Source: Streptomyces coelicoflavus (GTDB lineage: Bacteria; Actinomycetota; Actinomycetes; Streptomycetales; Streptomycetaceae). Taken from it: a stretch of DNA of 64,000 bases. Location of the stretch: positions 285,733 to 349,732 of the forward strand of contig NZ_BEWB01000012.1 in assembly GCF_003112555.1 (NCBI RefSeq), given 5' to 3'. This document shows positions 39,834 through 48,547 of this stretch, one piece after another; the first letter of the stretch is position 1, and every line of letters starts with the position of its first letter. A program made the position numbers and the translations under genes. A model generated the notes under the pieces. That model saw only the letters and a program-made list of their open reading frames with translations, was not told where the DNA came from and ran no database searches.

Positions 39834-41264
39834 TCAGCCGCGGCGCGTTTCGCCCAGGTGGTGCACGCGGACCATGTTGGTGGTGCCGGGCACGCCGGGG
39901 GGCGAGCCGGCGGTGATCACGACGATGTCGCCGTCGTTGAACCGGCCCAGGCGCATCGTCTCCTGGTCCACCAGGTCCACCATCTCGTCCGTGCTGTTCA
40001 CGAACGGGACCACGTGCGGCTCCACGCCCCAGCTGAGCGCCAGCTGGTTGCGGGTGGACTCGTCGGTGGTGAAGGCGAGGATCGGCTGGCAGGCGCGGTA
40101 GCGCGAGAGCCGGCGGGCGGTGTCGCCGGACTGGGTGAAGGCCACCAGGCCCTTGCCGCCCAGGAAGTCGGCGATCTCGGCGGCGGCACGGGCCACCGAA
40201 CCACCCTGGGTGCGCGGCTTCTTGCCCGGCACCAGCGGCTGGAGACCCTTGGAGAGCAGCTCCTGCTCGGCGGCGGTGACGATCTTCGACATCGTCTTGA
40301 CGGTCTCGATCGGGTACGCGCCCACGCTCGACTCGGCGGACAGCATGACCGCGTCGGCGCCGTCCAGGATCGCGTTGGCCACGTCGGAGGCCTCGGCGCG
40401 GGTCGGACGGGAGTTGGTGATCATCGACTCCATCATCTGGGTCGCCACGATCACCGGCTTGGCGTTGCGCCGGCACAGCTCGATCAGGCGCTTCTGCACC
40501 ATGGGGACCTTCTCGAGCGGGTACTCGACGGCCAGGTCGCCACGGGCGACCATCACGCCGTCGAACGCCAGCACGACGTCCTCCATGTTCTCGACCGCCT
40601 GCGGCTTCTCCACCTTGGCGACCACCGGGACGCGGCGGCCCTCCTCGTCCATGACGCGGTGCACGTCGGCGACGTCCTTGGCGTCCCGGACGAAGGAGAG
40701 GGCGACCAGGTCGCAGCCCATGCGCAGCGCGAAGCGGAGGTCCTCGATGTCCTTCTCGCTCAGCGCGGGGACGTTCACGGCCGCACCGGGCAGGTTGATG
40801 CCCTTGTGGTCGGAGATGACGCCGCCCTCGATGACGATCGTCTTCACCCGGGGGCCCTCGACCTCGGTGACCTTCAGCTCGACGTTGCCGTCGTTGATGA
40901 GCACCTGGTCGCCCTTGGTGACGTCACCGGGCAGGCCCTTGTAGGTCGTGCCGCAGATCGTCCGGTCGCCCGGGACGTCCTCGGTGGTGATGGTGAACTC
41001 GTCACCGCGCACCAGCTCGACGGGGCCCTCCGCGAAGGTCTCCAGGCGGATCTTCGGGCCCTGAAGGTCGGCCAGGACGCCGATGGCCCTGCCGGTCTCC
41101 TTGGCGGCGGCCCGCACCCGGTCGTAACGCCCCTGGTGCTCGGCGTGGGTGCCGTGGCTGAAGTTGAAGCGGGCCACGTTCATGCCGGCTTCGATCAGCG
41201 TGACGAGCTGCTCGTGGGAGTCGACCGCGGGGCCGAGAGTACAGACGATTTTCGAACGGCGCAT
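39834..41264 (-). CDS. pyk: pyruvate kinase
   Basis: The 476-residue enzyme transfers phosphate from phosphoenolpyruvate to ADP, the last step of glycolysis. It has MRRSKIVCTLGPAV at the N-terminus, NFSHGTHAEH, the catalytic Lys region VAKVEKPQAVENM, the Mg site VMVARGDLAVEYPLEKVPMVQK, and TQMMESMI. The allosteric C-terminal domain is present. Length matches the S. coelicolor Pyk paralogue next to ackA as I recall it. I prefer the ATG at 41264, with ATAGGA upstream, over one three codons earlier. AckA and Pta, the acetate overflow route, lie directly upstream. Confidence 0.96.
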   Translation of the reverse strand: MRRSKIVCTLGPAVDSHEQLVTLIEAGMNVARFNFSHGTHAEHQGRYDRVRAAAKETGRAIGVLADLQGPKIRLETFAEGPVELVRGDEFTITTEDVPGDRTICGTTYKGLPGDVTKGDQVLINDGNVELKVTEVEGPRVKTIVIEGGVISDHKGINLPGAAVNVPALSEKDIEDLRFALRMGCDLVALSFVRDAKDVADVHRVMDEEGRRVPVVAKVEKPQAVENMEDVVLAFDGVMVARGDLAVEYPLEKVPMVQKRLIELCRRNAKPVIVATQMMESMITNSRPTRAEASDVANAILDGADAVMLSAESSVGAYPIETVKTMSKIVTAAEQELLSKGLQPLVPGKKPRTQGGSVARAAAEIADFLGGKGLVAFTQSGDTARRLSRYRACQPILAFTTDESTRNQLALSWGVEPHVVPFVNSTDEMVDLVDQETMRLGRFNDGDIVVITAGSPPGVPGTTNMVRVHHLGETRRG

Positions 41265-41338
41265 GGGTGCCATCCTATCGGTTTGTTTCGGCGCGGAATA
41301 TTCCGTCTGGCGGAAAATACAAAAGGGCGGGATGCCGC

Positions 41339-42559
41339 TCAGGTGAGATTCTGATTCCCCGAATCATTTACCAGCGCGTAGGTCTGTGCAGCGATCTCCA
41401 TTTCCTCGTCCGTCGGTACCACCGCCACCGCCACCCGCGCGTCCGCGGGCGAGATCAGCCGCGCCCCGTCGCCGCGTACGGCGTTCAGCCCGCCGTCCAC
41501 CGCCAGGCCGAGCCCCTCCAGGCCCGCCACGGCCGCCTCGCGCACCGGCGCCGAGTTCTCCCCGACCCCGGCCGTGAACGCCACGGCGTCCACCCGTCCG
41601 AGAACGGCGTAATAGGCGCCGATGTACTTCTTGAGCCGGTGAATGTAGATGTCGAAGGCCAGCCCGGCCCGCTCGTCGCCGGCGTCGACACGGCGGCGGA
41701 TCTCCCGCATGTCGTTGTCGCCGCACAGCCCGATCAGACCGCTCCTCTTGTTGAGAAGAGTGTCGATCTCGTCAGCGGACATTCCGCCAACGCGCATCAA
41801 ATGGAAGATGACGGCCGGGTCCGTGTCTCCCGAGCGCGTACCCATCACGAGCCCCTCCAAAGGCGTCAGCCCCATGGAGGTGTCCACGCACCGCCCGCCC
41901 CGCACGGCCGAGGCGGACGCCCCGTTGCCCAGGTGCAGCACGATCACGTTCACGTCCTCGGGCGCCCGGCCGAGGAGTCTCGCCGTCTCGCGGGAGACGT
42001 ACGCGTGCGAGGTGCCGTGGAAGCCGTAGCGCCGCACCCGGTGCGCGTCGGCGGTCTCGACGTCGATCGCGTAGCGGGCCGCCGACTCCGGCATCGTCGT
42101 GTGGAAGGCGGTGTCGAACACGGCGACCTGCGGCAGGTCCGGGCGCAGCGCCTGCGCGGTGCGGATGCCGGTGAGGTTCGCCGGGTTGTGCAGCGGGGCC
42201 ACCGGGATGAGCCGTTCGATCTCGGCGAGCACGGCGTCGTCGACCACCGTCGGCTCGGTGAAGCGCAGACCGCCGTGGACCACCCGGTGCCCGATCGCGG
42301 CCAGCTCGGGGGAGCCGAGACCCAGGCCGTCCCGGTCCAGCTCGGCCGCCATGGCCTTCAGCGCGGCGTCGTGGTCGGGCACCGACCCGTTCCACTCGCG
42401 GCTCTCCCCGTCTGCCGGGGAGTGCTTGAGCCGGGAGCCGGACTCGCCGATCCGCTCGACGAGGCCCATCGCCAGCCGGCCGCCGTCGCGCATGTCGAGC
42501 AGCTGGTACTTCACCGACGACGAGCCGGAGTTGAGAACGAGGACACGGGAGCCGCTCAC
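41339..42559 (-). CDS. ackA: acetate kinase
   Basis: The 406-residue ASKHA-fold kinase makes acetate and ATP from acetyl phosphate, or the reverse. It shows VLVLNSGSSSVKYQL, VHGGLRF, the catalytic FDTAFHTTMPESAARYAI, VIVLHLGNGASASAVRGGRCVDTSMGLTPLEG and FTAGVGENSAPVRE. The GTG start overlaps the Pta stop by four bases, so both enzymes are made together. Motifs and length are complete. Confidence 0.97.
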   Translation of the reverse strand: MSGSRVLVLNSGSSSVKYQLLDMRDGGRLAMGLVERIGESGSRLKHSPADGESREWNGSVPDHDAALKAMAAELDRDGLGLGSPELAAIGHRVVHGGLRFTEPTVVDDAVLAEIERLIPVAPLHNPANLTGIRTAQALRPDLPQVAVFDTAFHTTMPESAARYAIDVETADAHRVRRYGFHGTSHAYVSRETARLLGRAPEDVNVIVLHLGNGASASAVRGGRCVDTSMGLTPLEGLVMGTRSGDTDPAVIFHLMRVGGMSADEIDTLLNKRSGLIGLCGDNDMREIRRRVDAGDERAGLAFDIYIHRLKKYIGAYYAVLGRVDAVAFTAGVGENSAPVREAAVAGLEGLGLAVDGGLNAVRGDGARLISPADARVAVAVVPTDEEMEIAAQTYALVNDSGNQNLT

Positions 42560-44649
42560 TGGTCGGACGCCTTCTCACTGGGGGACTGCTGGGCCTGGAT
42601 CGCCGTGATGGCGACGGTGTTCACGATGTCCTGCACGAGCGCGCCCCGGGACAGGTCGTTGACCGGCTTGCGCAGGCCCTGGAGCACCGGGCCGACCGCG
42701 ACGGCACCGGCCGAGCGCTGCACCGCCTTGTACGTGTTGTTGCCGGTGTTCAGGTCGGGGAAGATCAGCACGCTGGCCTGCCCGGCGACCGCCGAACCGG
42801 GCAGCTTGGTCGCGGCCACCGACGGCTCGACCGCCGCGTCGTACTGGATCGGGCCCTCGATGCTGAGGTCCGGGCGGCGCGAGCGGACCAGCTCGGTGGC
42901 CTCGCGCACCTTGTCGACGTCCGCGCCGGAACCGGAGGTGCCGGTCGAGTACGACAGCATGGCGATTCGCGGCTCCACCCCGAACCGCGCCGCCGTCGAC
43001 GCGGACTGGGCGGCGATGTCGGCGAGCTGCTCCGCGTCCGGGTCCGGGTTGACCGCGCAGTCGCCGTAGACCAGCACCTTGTCGGCCAGGCACATGAAGA
43101 AGACGGAGGAGACGATCGCGGCGTCCGGCTTGGTCTTGATGATCTCGAAGGCCGGGCGGATGGTCGCCGCCGTCGAGTGCACCGACCCCGACACCATGCC
43201 GTCGGCGAACCCTTCCTGCACCATCAGCGTGCCGAAGTAGTTCACGTCGGAGACCACGTCGTACGCCAGCTCCACGGTCACGCCCTTGTGGGCGCGCAGC
43301 GCGGCGTACTTCTCGGCGAAGGAGTCCCGCAGCTCGCTGGCGGCCGGGTCGATCAGCTCGGCGCCGCCGAGGTCGATGCCCAGGTCGGCGGCCTTCTTGC
43401 GGATCTGCTCGACGGGGCCGAGAAGGGTCAGCTCGCACACCCCGCGCCGCAGCAGCACCTCCGCCGCGTGCAGCACCCGCTCCTCGGTGCCCTCCGGCAG
43501 GACCACCCGGCGCAGGTCGGAACGGGCCTGCTCGAGCAGCTTGTGCTCGAACATCATCGGCGTGACGCGGTCGCTGCTGGGCGCCGAGACCCGCTGGTTC
43601 AGCTCGGCGGTGTCGACGTACCGCTCGAAGAGGCCGAGGGCGGTCTCCGCCTTGCGCGGGGAGGCCGCGCTCAGTTTGCCCTCCAGGGAGAACAGCCGCT
43701 CGGCGGTGGGGAAGCTGTTGCCGGTCACCGAGAGCACCGGGGTGCCCGGGGCCAGCCGGTTCGCGAGGGTGAGGATGCCCTCGCCGGGCACCTCGTTCAG
43801 GGTCAGCAGGACCCCGGCTATCGGCGGGGTGCCGGCGCTGTGCGCGGCCAGCGTGCCGATCACCAGGTCGGCCCGGTCGCCGGGCGTGATGACCAGGCAG
43901 CCAGGGGTCAGCGCGGTCAGCAGGTTGGGCAGCATCGCCCCGCCGAAGACGAAGTCCAGCGCGTCGCGGGCGAGCCCGGAGTCGTCCCCGAGCACCACCC
44001 GGGCGCCCAGGGCGTGCGCGATCTGGGAGACCGTCGGCGCGGACAGCGCGGGCGCGTCCGGCACCACCCAGCACGGCACCGGCAGCCGGTGCTCCAGCCG
44101 CTCGGCGATCTCGTCCCGGTCCTCGCGCGCGACCCGGTTGGTCACCATGGCCAGCACGTCGCAGCCGAGCCCGTCGTAGGCGCGGAAGGCGTTGTGGGTC
44201 TCCGCCAGCACCGACTCCGCGGTCTGCTTGCGGCCCCCGACGACGGGAAGGACCGAGGCGCCGAACTCGTTCGCGAGCCGTGCGTTCAGCGACAGCTCGT
44301 CGGGGAACTGGGTGTCGGCGTAGTCGGTGCCGAGGACGAGGACGACGTCGTAGTCCCGCGCCACCAGGTGGAACCGGTCGACCAGCTCGGACACCAGCTC
44401 GTCCACGCCCTGCTCGGCCTGGAGGAGGGAGGCCTCCTGGTAGTCCATGCCGTAGACCGTCGCCGGGTCCTGCGCGAGCCGGTAGCGGGCGCGCAGCAGC
44501 TCGAAGAGCCGGTCGGGTCCGTCGTGCACCAGGGGACGGAACACGCCGACCCGGTCGACCTGCCGGGTGAGCAGCTCCATCACCCCCAGCTCGACGACCT
44601 GGCGGCCGTCGCCGCGGTCGATACCGGTCACGTACACGCTGCGCGTCAC
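42556..44649 (-). CDS. pta: phosphate acetyltransferase, long form
   Basis: The 697-residue enzyme interconverts acetyl-CoA and acetyl phosphate. The N-terminal third is the BioD-like domain, whose P-loop is degenerate (GIDRGDGRQ). A DRTGG domain follows around 210-320. The catalytic PTA_PTB domain covers about residues 370-690, with PEGTEERVLHAAEVLLRRG, DGMVSGSVHSTAATIRPAFEII, MLSYSTGTSGSGADVDKV and FPDLNTGNNTYKAVQRSA. The GTG at 44649 is used. The gene is divergent from pfkA; the gap contains two sets of tandem repeats. Confidence 0.96.
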   Translation of the reverse strand: MTRSVYVTGIDRGDGRQVVELGVMELLTRQVDRVGVFRPLVHDGPDRLFELLRARYRLAQDPATVYGMDYQEASLLQAEQGVDELVSELVDRFHLVARDYDVVLVLGTDYADTQFPDELSLNARLANEFGASVLPVVGGRKQTAESVLAETHNAFRAYDGLGCDVLAMVTNRVAREDRDEIAERLEHRLPVPCWVVPDAPALSAPTVSQIAHALGARVVLGDDSGLARDALDFVFGGAMLPNLLTALTPGCLVITPGDRADLVIGTLAAHSAGTPPIAGVLLTLNEVPGEGILTLANRLAPGTPVLSVTGNSFPTAERLFSLEGKLSAASPRKAETALGLFERYVDTAELNQRVSAPSSDRVTPMMFEHKLLEQARSDLRRVVLPEGTEERVLHAAEVLLRRGVCELTLLGPVEQIRKKAADLGIDLGGAELIDPAASELRDSFAEKYAALRAHKGVTVELAYDVVSDVNYFGTLMVQEGFADGMVSGSVHSTAATIRPAFEIIKTKPDAAIVSSVFFMCLADKVLVYGDCAVNPDPDAEQLADIAAQSASTAARFGVEPRIAMLSYSTGTSGSGADVDKVREATELVRSRRPDLSIEGPIQYDAAVEPSVAATKLPGSAVAGQASVLIFPDLNTGNNTYKAVQRSAGAVAVGPVLQGLRKPVNDLSRGALVQDIVNTVAITAIQAQQSPSEKASDQ

Positions 44650-44672
44650 GCGTGCTCTCCGTTTCGTAGGGC

Positions 44673-44812
44673 TGAGCGTCTCGGGATGAGCGTCTCGGGA
44701 TGAGCGTTTCCTCGGGCTGCGGAACCCTCTTGACCGTACCTCTGGCGACCGTTACGGCGCCCGTCAGCGTCCACCGCCGTCCGTCGGTCGTCCGTCGGTC
44801 GTCCACCGCCGT
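44673..44812. repeat. tandem repeats between pta and pfkA
   Basis: TGAGCGTCTCGGGA is repeated at 44673 and 44687, with a partial third from 44701. Further on, TCCGTCGGTCG is repeated at 44781 and 44792, flanked on both sides by TCCACCGCCG (44771 and 44803). These lie in the divergent control region and may alter promoter spacing or bind a regulator. I know of no assigned function. Confidence 0.8.
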
Positions 44813-44874
44813 CCGGGCCGTGGAACAATTGGACCGGCTCACCGGTGTCAACAGCGAGCAGGAGACACAGCACG

Positions 44875-45900
44875 ATGCGTATCGGCGTACTCACCGCAGG
44901 CGGCGACTGCCCCGGCCTGAACGCAGTGATCCGGTCGGTCGTGCACCGAGCGGTCGACAACTACGGCGACGAGGTCATCGGCTTCGAGGACGGCTACGCG
45001 GGCCTGCTGGACGGCCGCTACCGCAGCCTCGACCTCAATGCGGTCAGCGGCATCCTCGCCCGCGGCGGCACCATCCTCGGCTCCTCCCGCCTCGAGCGCG
45101 ACCGGCTCCGCGAGGCCTGCGAGAACGCCGGCGACATGATCCAGAACTTCGGCATCGACGCCCTCATCCCGATCGGCGGCGAGGGCACCCTCACGGCCGC
45201 CCGGATGCTGTCCGACGCCGGCCTCCCGGTCGTCGGCGTGCCGAAGACCATCGACAACGACATCTCCTCCACCGACCGCACCTTCGGCTTCGACACGGCG
45301 GTCGGTGTCGCCACCGAGGCGATGGACCGCCTCAAGACCACCGCCGAGTCCCACCAGCGCGTGATGGTCGTCGAGGTCATGGGCCGGCACGCCGGCTGGA
45401 TCGCCCTGGAGTCCGGCATGGCCGCCGGCGCCCACGGCATCTGCCTGCCCGAGCGCCCCTTCGACCCCGCCGACCTGGTCAAGATGGTCGAGGAGCGCTT
45501 CTCCCGCGGCAAGAAGTTCGCCGTCGTCTGCGTCGCCGAGGGCGCCCACCCCGCCGAGGGCTCCATGGACTACGGCAAGGGCGCGATCGACAAGTTCGGC
45601 CACGAGCGCTTCCAGGGCATCGGCACCGCGCTCGCCTTCGAGCTGGAGCGCCGCCTCGGCAAGGAGGCCAAGCCGGTCATCCTCGGCCACGTCCAGCGCG
45701 GCGGCGTGCCCACCGCGTACGACCGTGTCCTCGCCACCCGCTTCGGCTGGCACGCGGTGGAGGCCGCGCACCGGGGCGACTTCGGCCGGATGACGGCGCT
45801 GCGCGGCACGGACGTGGTGATGGTGCCGCTGGCCGAGGCCGTCACCGAGCTGAAGACGGTGCCCAAGGACCGGATGGACGAGGCGGAGTCGGTCTTCTAG
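44875..45900 (+). CDS. pfkA: 6-phosphofructokinase, PPi/ATP group III type
   Basis: The 341-residue enzyme phosphorylates fructose 6-phosphate, the committed glycolytic step. It has GVLTAGGDCPGLN at the N-terminus, IPIGGEGTLTAARML, the catalytic PKTIDNDISSTDRTFGFDTAV, and VEVMGRHAGWIAL. GGDCPG and GGEGT suggest ATP use as in actinobacterial PfkA. AGGAGAC precedes the ATG at 44875. Length equals the S. coelicolor paralogue as I recall. Confidence 0.96.
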   Translation: MRIGVLTAGGDCPGLNAVIRSVVHRAVDNYGDEVIGFEDGYAGLLDGRYRSLDLNAVSGILARGGTILGSSRLERDRLREACENAGDMIQNFGIDALIPIGGEGTLTAARMLSDAGLPVVGVPKTIDNDISSTDRTFGFDTAVGVATEAMDRLKTTAESHQRVMVVEVMGRHAGWIALESGMAAGAHGICLPERPFDPADLVKMVEERFSRGKKFAVVCVAEGAHPAEGSMDYGKGAIDKFGHERFQGIGTALAFELERRLGKEAKPVILGHVQRGGVPTAYDRVLATRFGWHAVEAAHRGDFGRMTALRGTDVVMVPLAEAVTELKTVPKDRMDEAESVF

Positions 45901-45919
45901 CCCTCACGACGGTGCGGCT

Positions 45920-46633
45920 CTACGGGTGCTTCTCGACCGCCGACCAGAAGTGGTCCACGATCCGGTCGAGGAAGTCCCGGCCCCCGGCGCTGGAGTCGGC
46001 CGAGCCGCCGCCCCAGCTGAGGGTGGCGGTCATCCGCCCCTGGTAGTCCTGGTGCAGCACCTGGAGGACGTTCTCCAGGACGCGCCGGTCCAGCGGCGCC
46101 AGCTTGGCGATCGGGCGCACGCACCCCTGCCAGCGGGTGGTCACCGCGCTCGTCAGCAGATCGGCCAGCTTCTCCTCGCGCCCGGTGACGGTCACGAAGT
46201 CGGGCAGCGTCAGCCCGAGCACGTCGGCGAGCTGGGCCGACTGCCGGTCGGTGCCGCGCCAGTCGTCCGCATCCTCCATCCGCTGATACGCGGAGAGCCC
46301 GAGCCCGACCGCACGGGCCACGTCCTCCGGCGCCAGACCGCGGGCGACGCGGTGCTCGCGCAGCGACTGCGGCCGCCCGATCAGCTCACCGGGCGAGCAC
46401 CACAGCACCCCCGCGAGCGCGGTCAGCTCCGGGCCCTCGGGGGAGACCGTCCCCCGCTCCCAGGCGATGACGTGGTCGGGGGTGACGTACGGCAGGCCGT
46501 ACGAGACCCGTATGCCGTGGGCGACGTGCTCGGGCCCCATGTTGAGGGCGGCACGCAGCCGGCGGGCGGCGAGGGCGTTGAACGGGGGGCCCGAATGGCC
46601 CGGGTGAGGTGAGGGTCGGCGCACGCGCCACAC
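45920..46633 (-). CDS. helix-turn-helix (XRE-type) regulator
   Basis: The 237-residue protein carries two XRE-like helix-turn-helix regions. One is near residues 25-80 (LRAALNMGPEHVAHGIRVSYGLPYVTPDHVIAWERG) and one near 92-140 (LREHRVARGLAPEDVARAVGLGLSAYQRMEDADDW). A helical C-terminus follows. Tandem helix-turn-helix regions are unusual for the family. It lies 104 bases from the sugar permease gene on the same strand and convergent to pfkA. The GTG at 46633 is the longest credible start; a downstream GTG is possible. Targets are unknown. Confidence 0.8.
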   Translation of the reverse strand: MWRVRRPSPHPGHSGPPFNALAARRLRAALNMGPEHVAHGIRVSYGLPYVTPDHVIAWERGTVSPEGPELTALAGVLWCSPGELIGRPQSLREHRVARGLAPEDVARAVGLGLSAYQRMEDADDWRGTDRQSAQLADVLGLTLPDFVTVTGREEKLADLLTSAVTTRWQGCVRPIAKLAPLDRRVLENVLQVLHQDYQGRMTATLSWGGGSADSSAGGRDFLDRIVDHFWSAVEKHP

Positions 46634-46737
46634 CGTAGAGGTCCGGGGCAGTGCTGACTACGGGCTGTTCGGCCAGCGATACGTATTGTAGGAACGTACG
46701 GGCGCGACCGGGCTGCCGCGCGCCCCTCCTGGAGCCC

Positions 46738-47604
46738 TCACCCCTTGACCGCCCCGCCCAGCGCGAAGCCCCCGCCCAGCCGCCGGGAGATCAGCACGTA
46801 CAGCAGCACGACCGGCGTGGAGTAGACGATCGAGAACGCCGCCAGCTGCCCGTACGCCACCATGCCCCGGTTGCCGAAGAAGTCGTTGATGCTGACCGAG
46901 GCGGGCATCTGGTCCGGGGAGAGCAGCAGCATGAAGGGGACGAAGAAGTTCCCCCACATCATCACGAACGAGAACACCGTCACCACCGCCATGCCCGGTC
47001 CCATCAGCGGCAGCACGATCCGCAGCAGCGACTGGAACGACGACGCCCCGTCCGTCCACGCCGCCTCCTCCAGTTCCTTCGGCACCCCGTCCATGAAGTT
47101 CTTCATCAGCCAGATCGCGAAGGGCAGTTGCGAGGCGGCGAAGAAGAAGATCGTCCCCTGCATGGTGTCGATCATGTTCACGCGTACGAACAACGCGTAG
47201 ACGGGCACCATGATCGCCGTGATGGGGAGACTGGTCGCGAACAGGATCGTCAGCAGGAACGGCCGGTTCAGCCGCGACCGGAAACGGGAGAGCGGATACG
47301 CCGCGAGCGCCGCGCACACCACCGTCAGCAGCGTCGCCCCGCCGCACAGGATCAGGCTGTTGAGCAGCGGGGTGAAGGTGATCTCCGGGGTGAGGATCGC
47401 GTCGAAGTTCTCCAGCGTCACCCCGTCGGGGACCTTGACCCGCAGACTCGCGTGCGGGTCGAGGGCGGACAGCACCACCCAGGCCAGCGGCAGCACGAAG
47501 GCCGCGGCCACGACCAGCAGCCCGGCGTCGGCGGCGGTGCGGCGCCGGTTGCGTCGGGCGGCGGGAGCGTGGCGGGCCGTACGGGACGTGACCGTGGATG
47601 CCAT
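46738..47604 (-). CDS. carbohydrate ABC transporter permease (MalG-like)
   Basis: The 288-residue protein has six membrane helices and the cytoplasmic EAA loop EEAAWTDGASSFQSLLRIVLPLMGPG. The first helix (LLVVAAAFVLPLAWVVLSAL) is followed by the extracellular loop usual for CUT1 permeases. It starts one base after the stop of the MalF-like gene. The operon has no ATPase, so a shared one such as MsiK should energise it. Confidence 0.93.
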   Translation of the reverse strand: MASTVTSRTARHAPAARRNRRRTAADAGLLVVAAAFVLPLAWVVLSALDPHASLRVKVPDGVTLENFDAILTPEITFTPLLNSLILCGGATLLTVVCAALAAYPLSRFRSRLNRPFLLTILFATSLPITAIMVPVYALFVRVNMIDTMQGTIFFFAASQLPFAIWLMKNFMDGVPKELEEAAWTDGASSFQSLLRIVLPLMGPGMAVVTVFSFVMMWGNFFVPFMLLLSPDQMPASVSINDFFGNRGMVAYGQLAAFSIVYSTPVVLLYVLISRRLGGGFALGGAVKG

Positions 47605-47605
47605 G

Positions 47606-48547
47606 TCAGACCTCCGTCCGCAGCAGACGCAGGTACACGACCGAGAACAGCGAGCCGATCAGCAACAGCAGCAGCGCCACCGCCGTGCCGTACCCGATCA
47701 GGCTGTTCTGGAAGGCCTGCTCGTACATGAACAGCGGCAGCGTCTGGCTCTTGCCGCTCGGCCCGCCCCGCGTCATCACCCAGATCAGCCCGAAGACCGA
47801 CAGCGTCTGCAAGGTGTTGAGCATCAGGTTGGTGCCGATGGAACGCCGGATCATCGGCAGCGTGATGTGCCACATCCGGCGCCAGCCGCTCGCGCCGTCC
47901 ACCTCGGCGGCCTCGGTGACCTCCTTGGGGATCTCGTTCAGCGCGGCCGAGTACACCAGCATCGAGAACGCCGTGCCCCGCCACACGTTGGCGAAGGACA
48001 CCGCCAGGATCGGCAGCGTGAACAGCCAGTTCTGGGAGGGCAGGTGGAGCCAGTCCAGGATGGCGTTCAGGGTGCCCTCGCGCTTGAAGAAGGCGTAGAG
48101 CAGGAAGCCCGCCACCACCTCCGGCAGCACCCAGGCCGTGACAACGATGCCACCGGTGAGCGTCCGGACCGGCTTCGACGCCCGCTGCATCAGCGAGGCC
48201 AGCGCGAGCCCCAGGGTGTTCTGCCCGATCAGCGAGGACAGCACGGTGAACACCAGGGTCAGCCATACGGCGTTGAGGAACGCCTCGTCCCGGAAGGCGC
48301 GGGTGAAGTTGTCGAAGCCGACGAAGGACTCCTCGGCCTGTCCGGTGAGCTGGAGGTCGGTGAAGGCGATGACGACGCAGTAGACGATCGGACCGGCGAG
48401 GAAGAGCAGCAGCAGGACGACGGCGGGGGAGACGGGCAGCGCGCGGAACAGGGAGCGGCGGACGCTGCCGGGCCGGGTGCCCGAGGCCGGAGGCGCGGGC
48501 GCCTTCCGCACCTTGGGCCCGGCGTGCTCCGGCGCGGTGGCCGTCAC
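47606..48547 (-). CDS. carbohydrate ABC transporter permease (MalF-like)
   Basis: The 313-residue permease has an N-terminal Ala/Pro-rich tail, six helices and the EAA loop VTEAAEVDGASGWRRMWHITLPMIRRSI. Its GTG overlaps the stop of the binding-protein gene by four bases. Together with the MalG-like protein it forms the channel of a CUT1 sugar importer. Confidence 0.93.
   Translation of the reverse strand: MTATAPEHAGPKVRKAPAPPASGTRPGSVRRSLFRALPVSPAVVLLLLFLAGPIVYCVVIAFTDLQLTGQAEESFVGFDNFTRAFRDEAFLNAVWLTLVFTVLSSLIGQNTLGLALASLMQRASKPVRTLTGGIVVTAWVLPEVVAGFLLYAFFKREGTLNAILDWLHLPSQNWLFTLPILAVSFANVWRGTAFSMLVYSAALNEIPKEVTEAAEVDGASGWRRMWHITLPMIRRSIGTNLMLNTLQTLSVFGLIWVMTRGGPSGKSQTLPLFMYEQAFQNSLIGYGTAVALLLLLIGSLFSVVYLRLLRTEV

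Noticed and set aside
42556..44649. frameshift or defect in the Pta N-terminal P-loop
   Set aside because: Degenerate P-loops in the BioD-like domain are normal for long-form Pta; the catalytic domain is intact.
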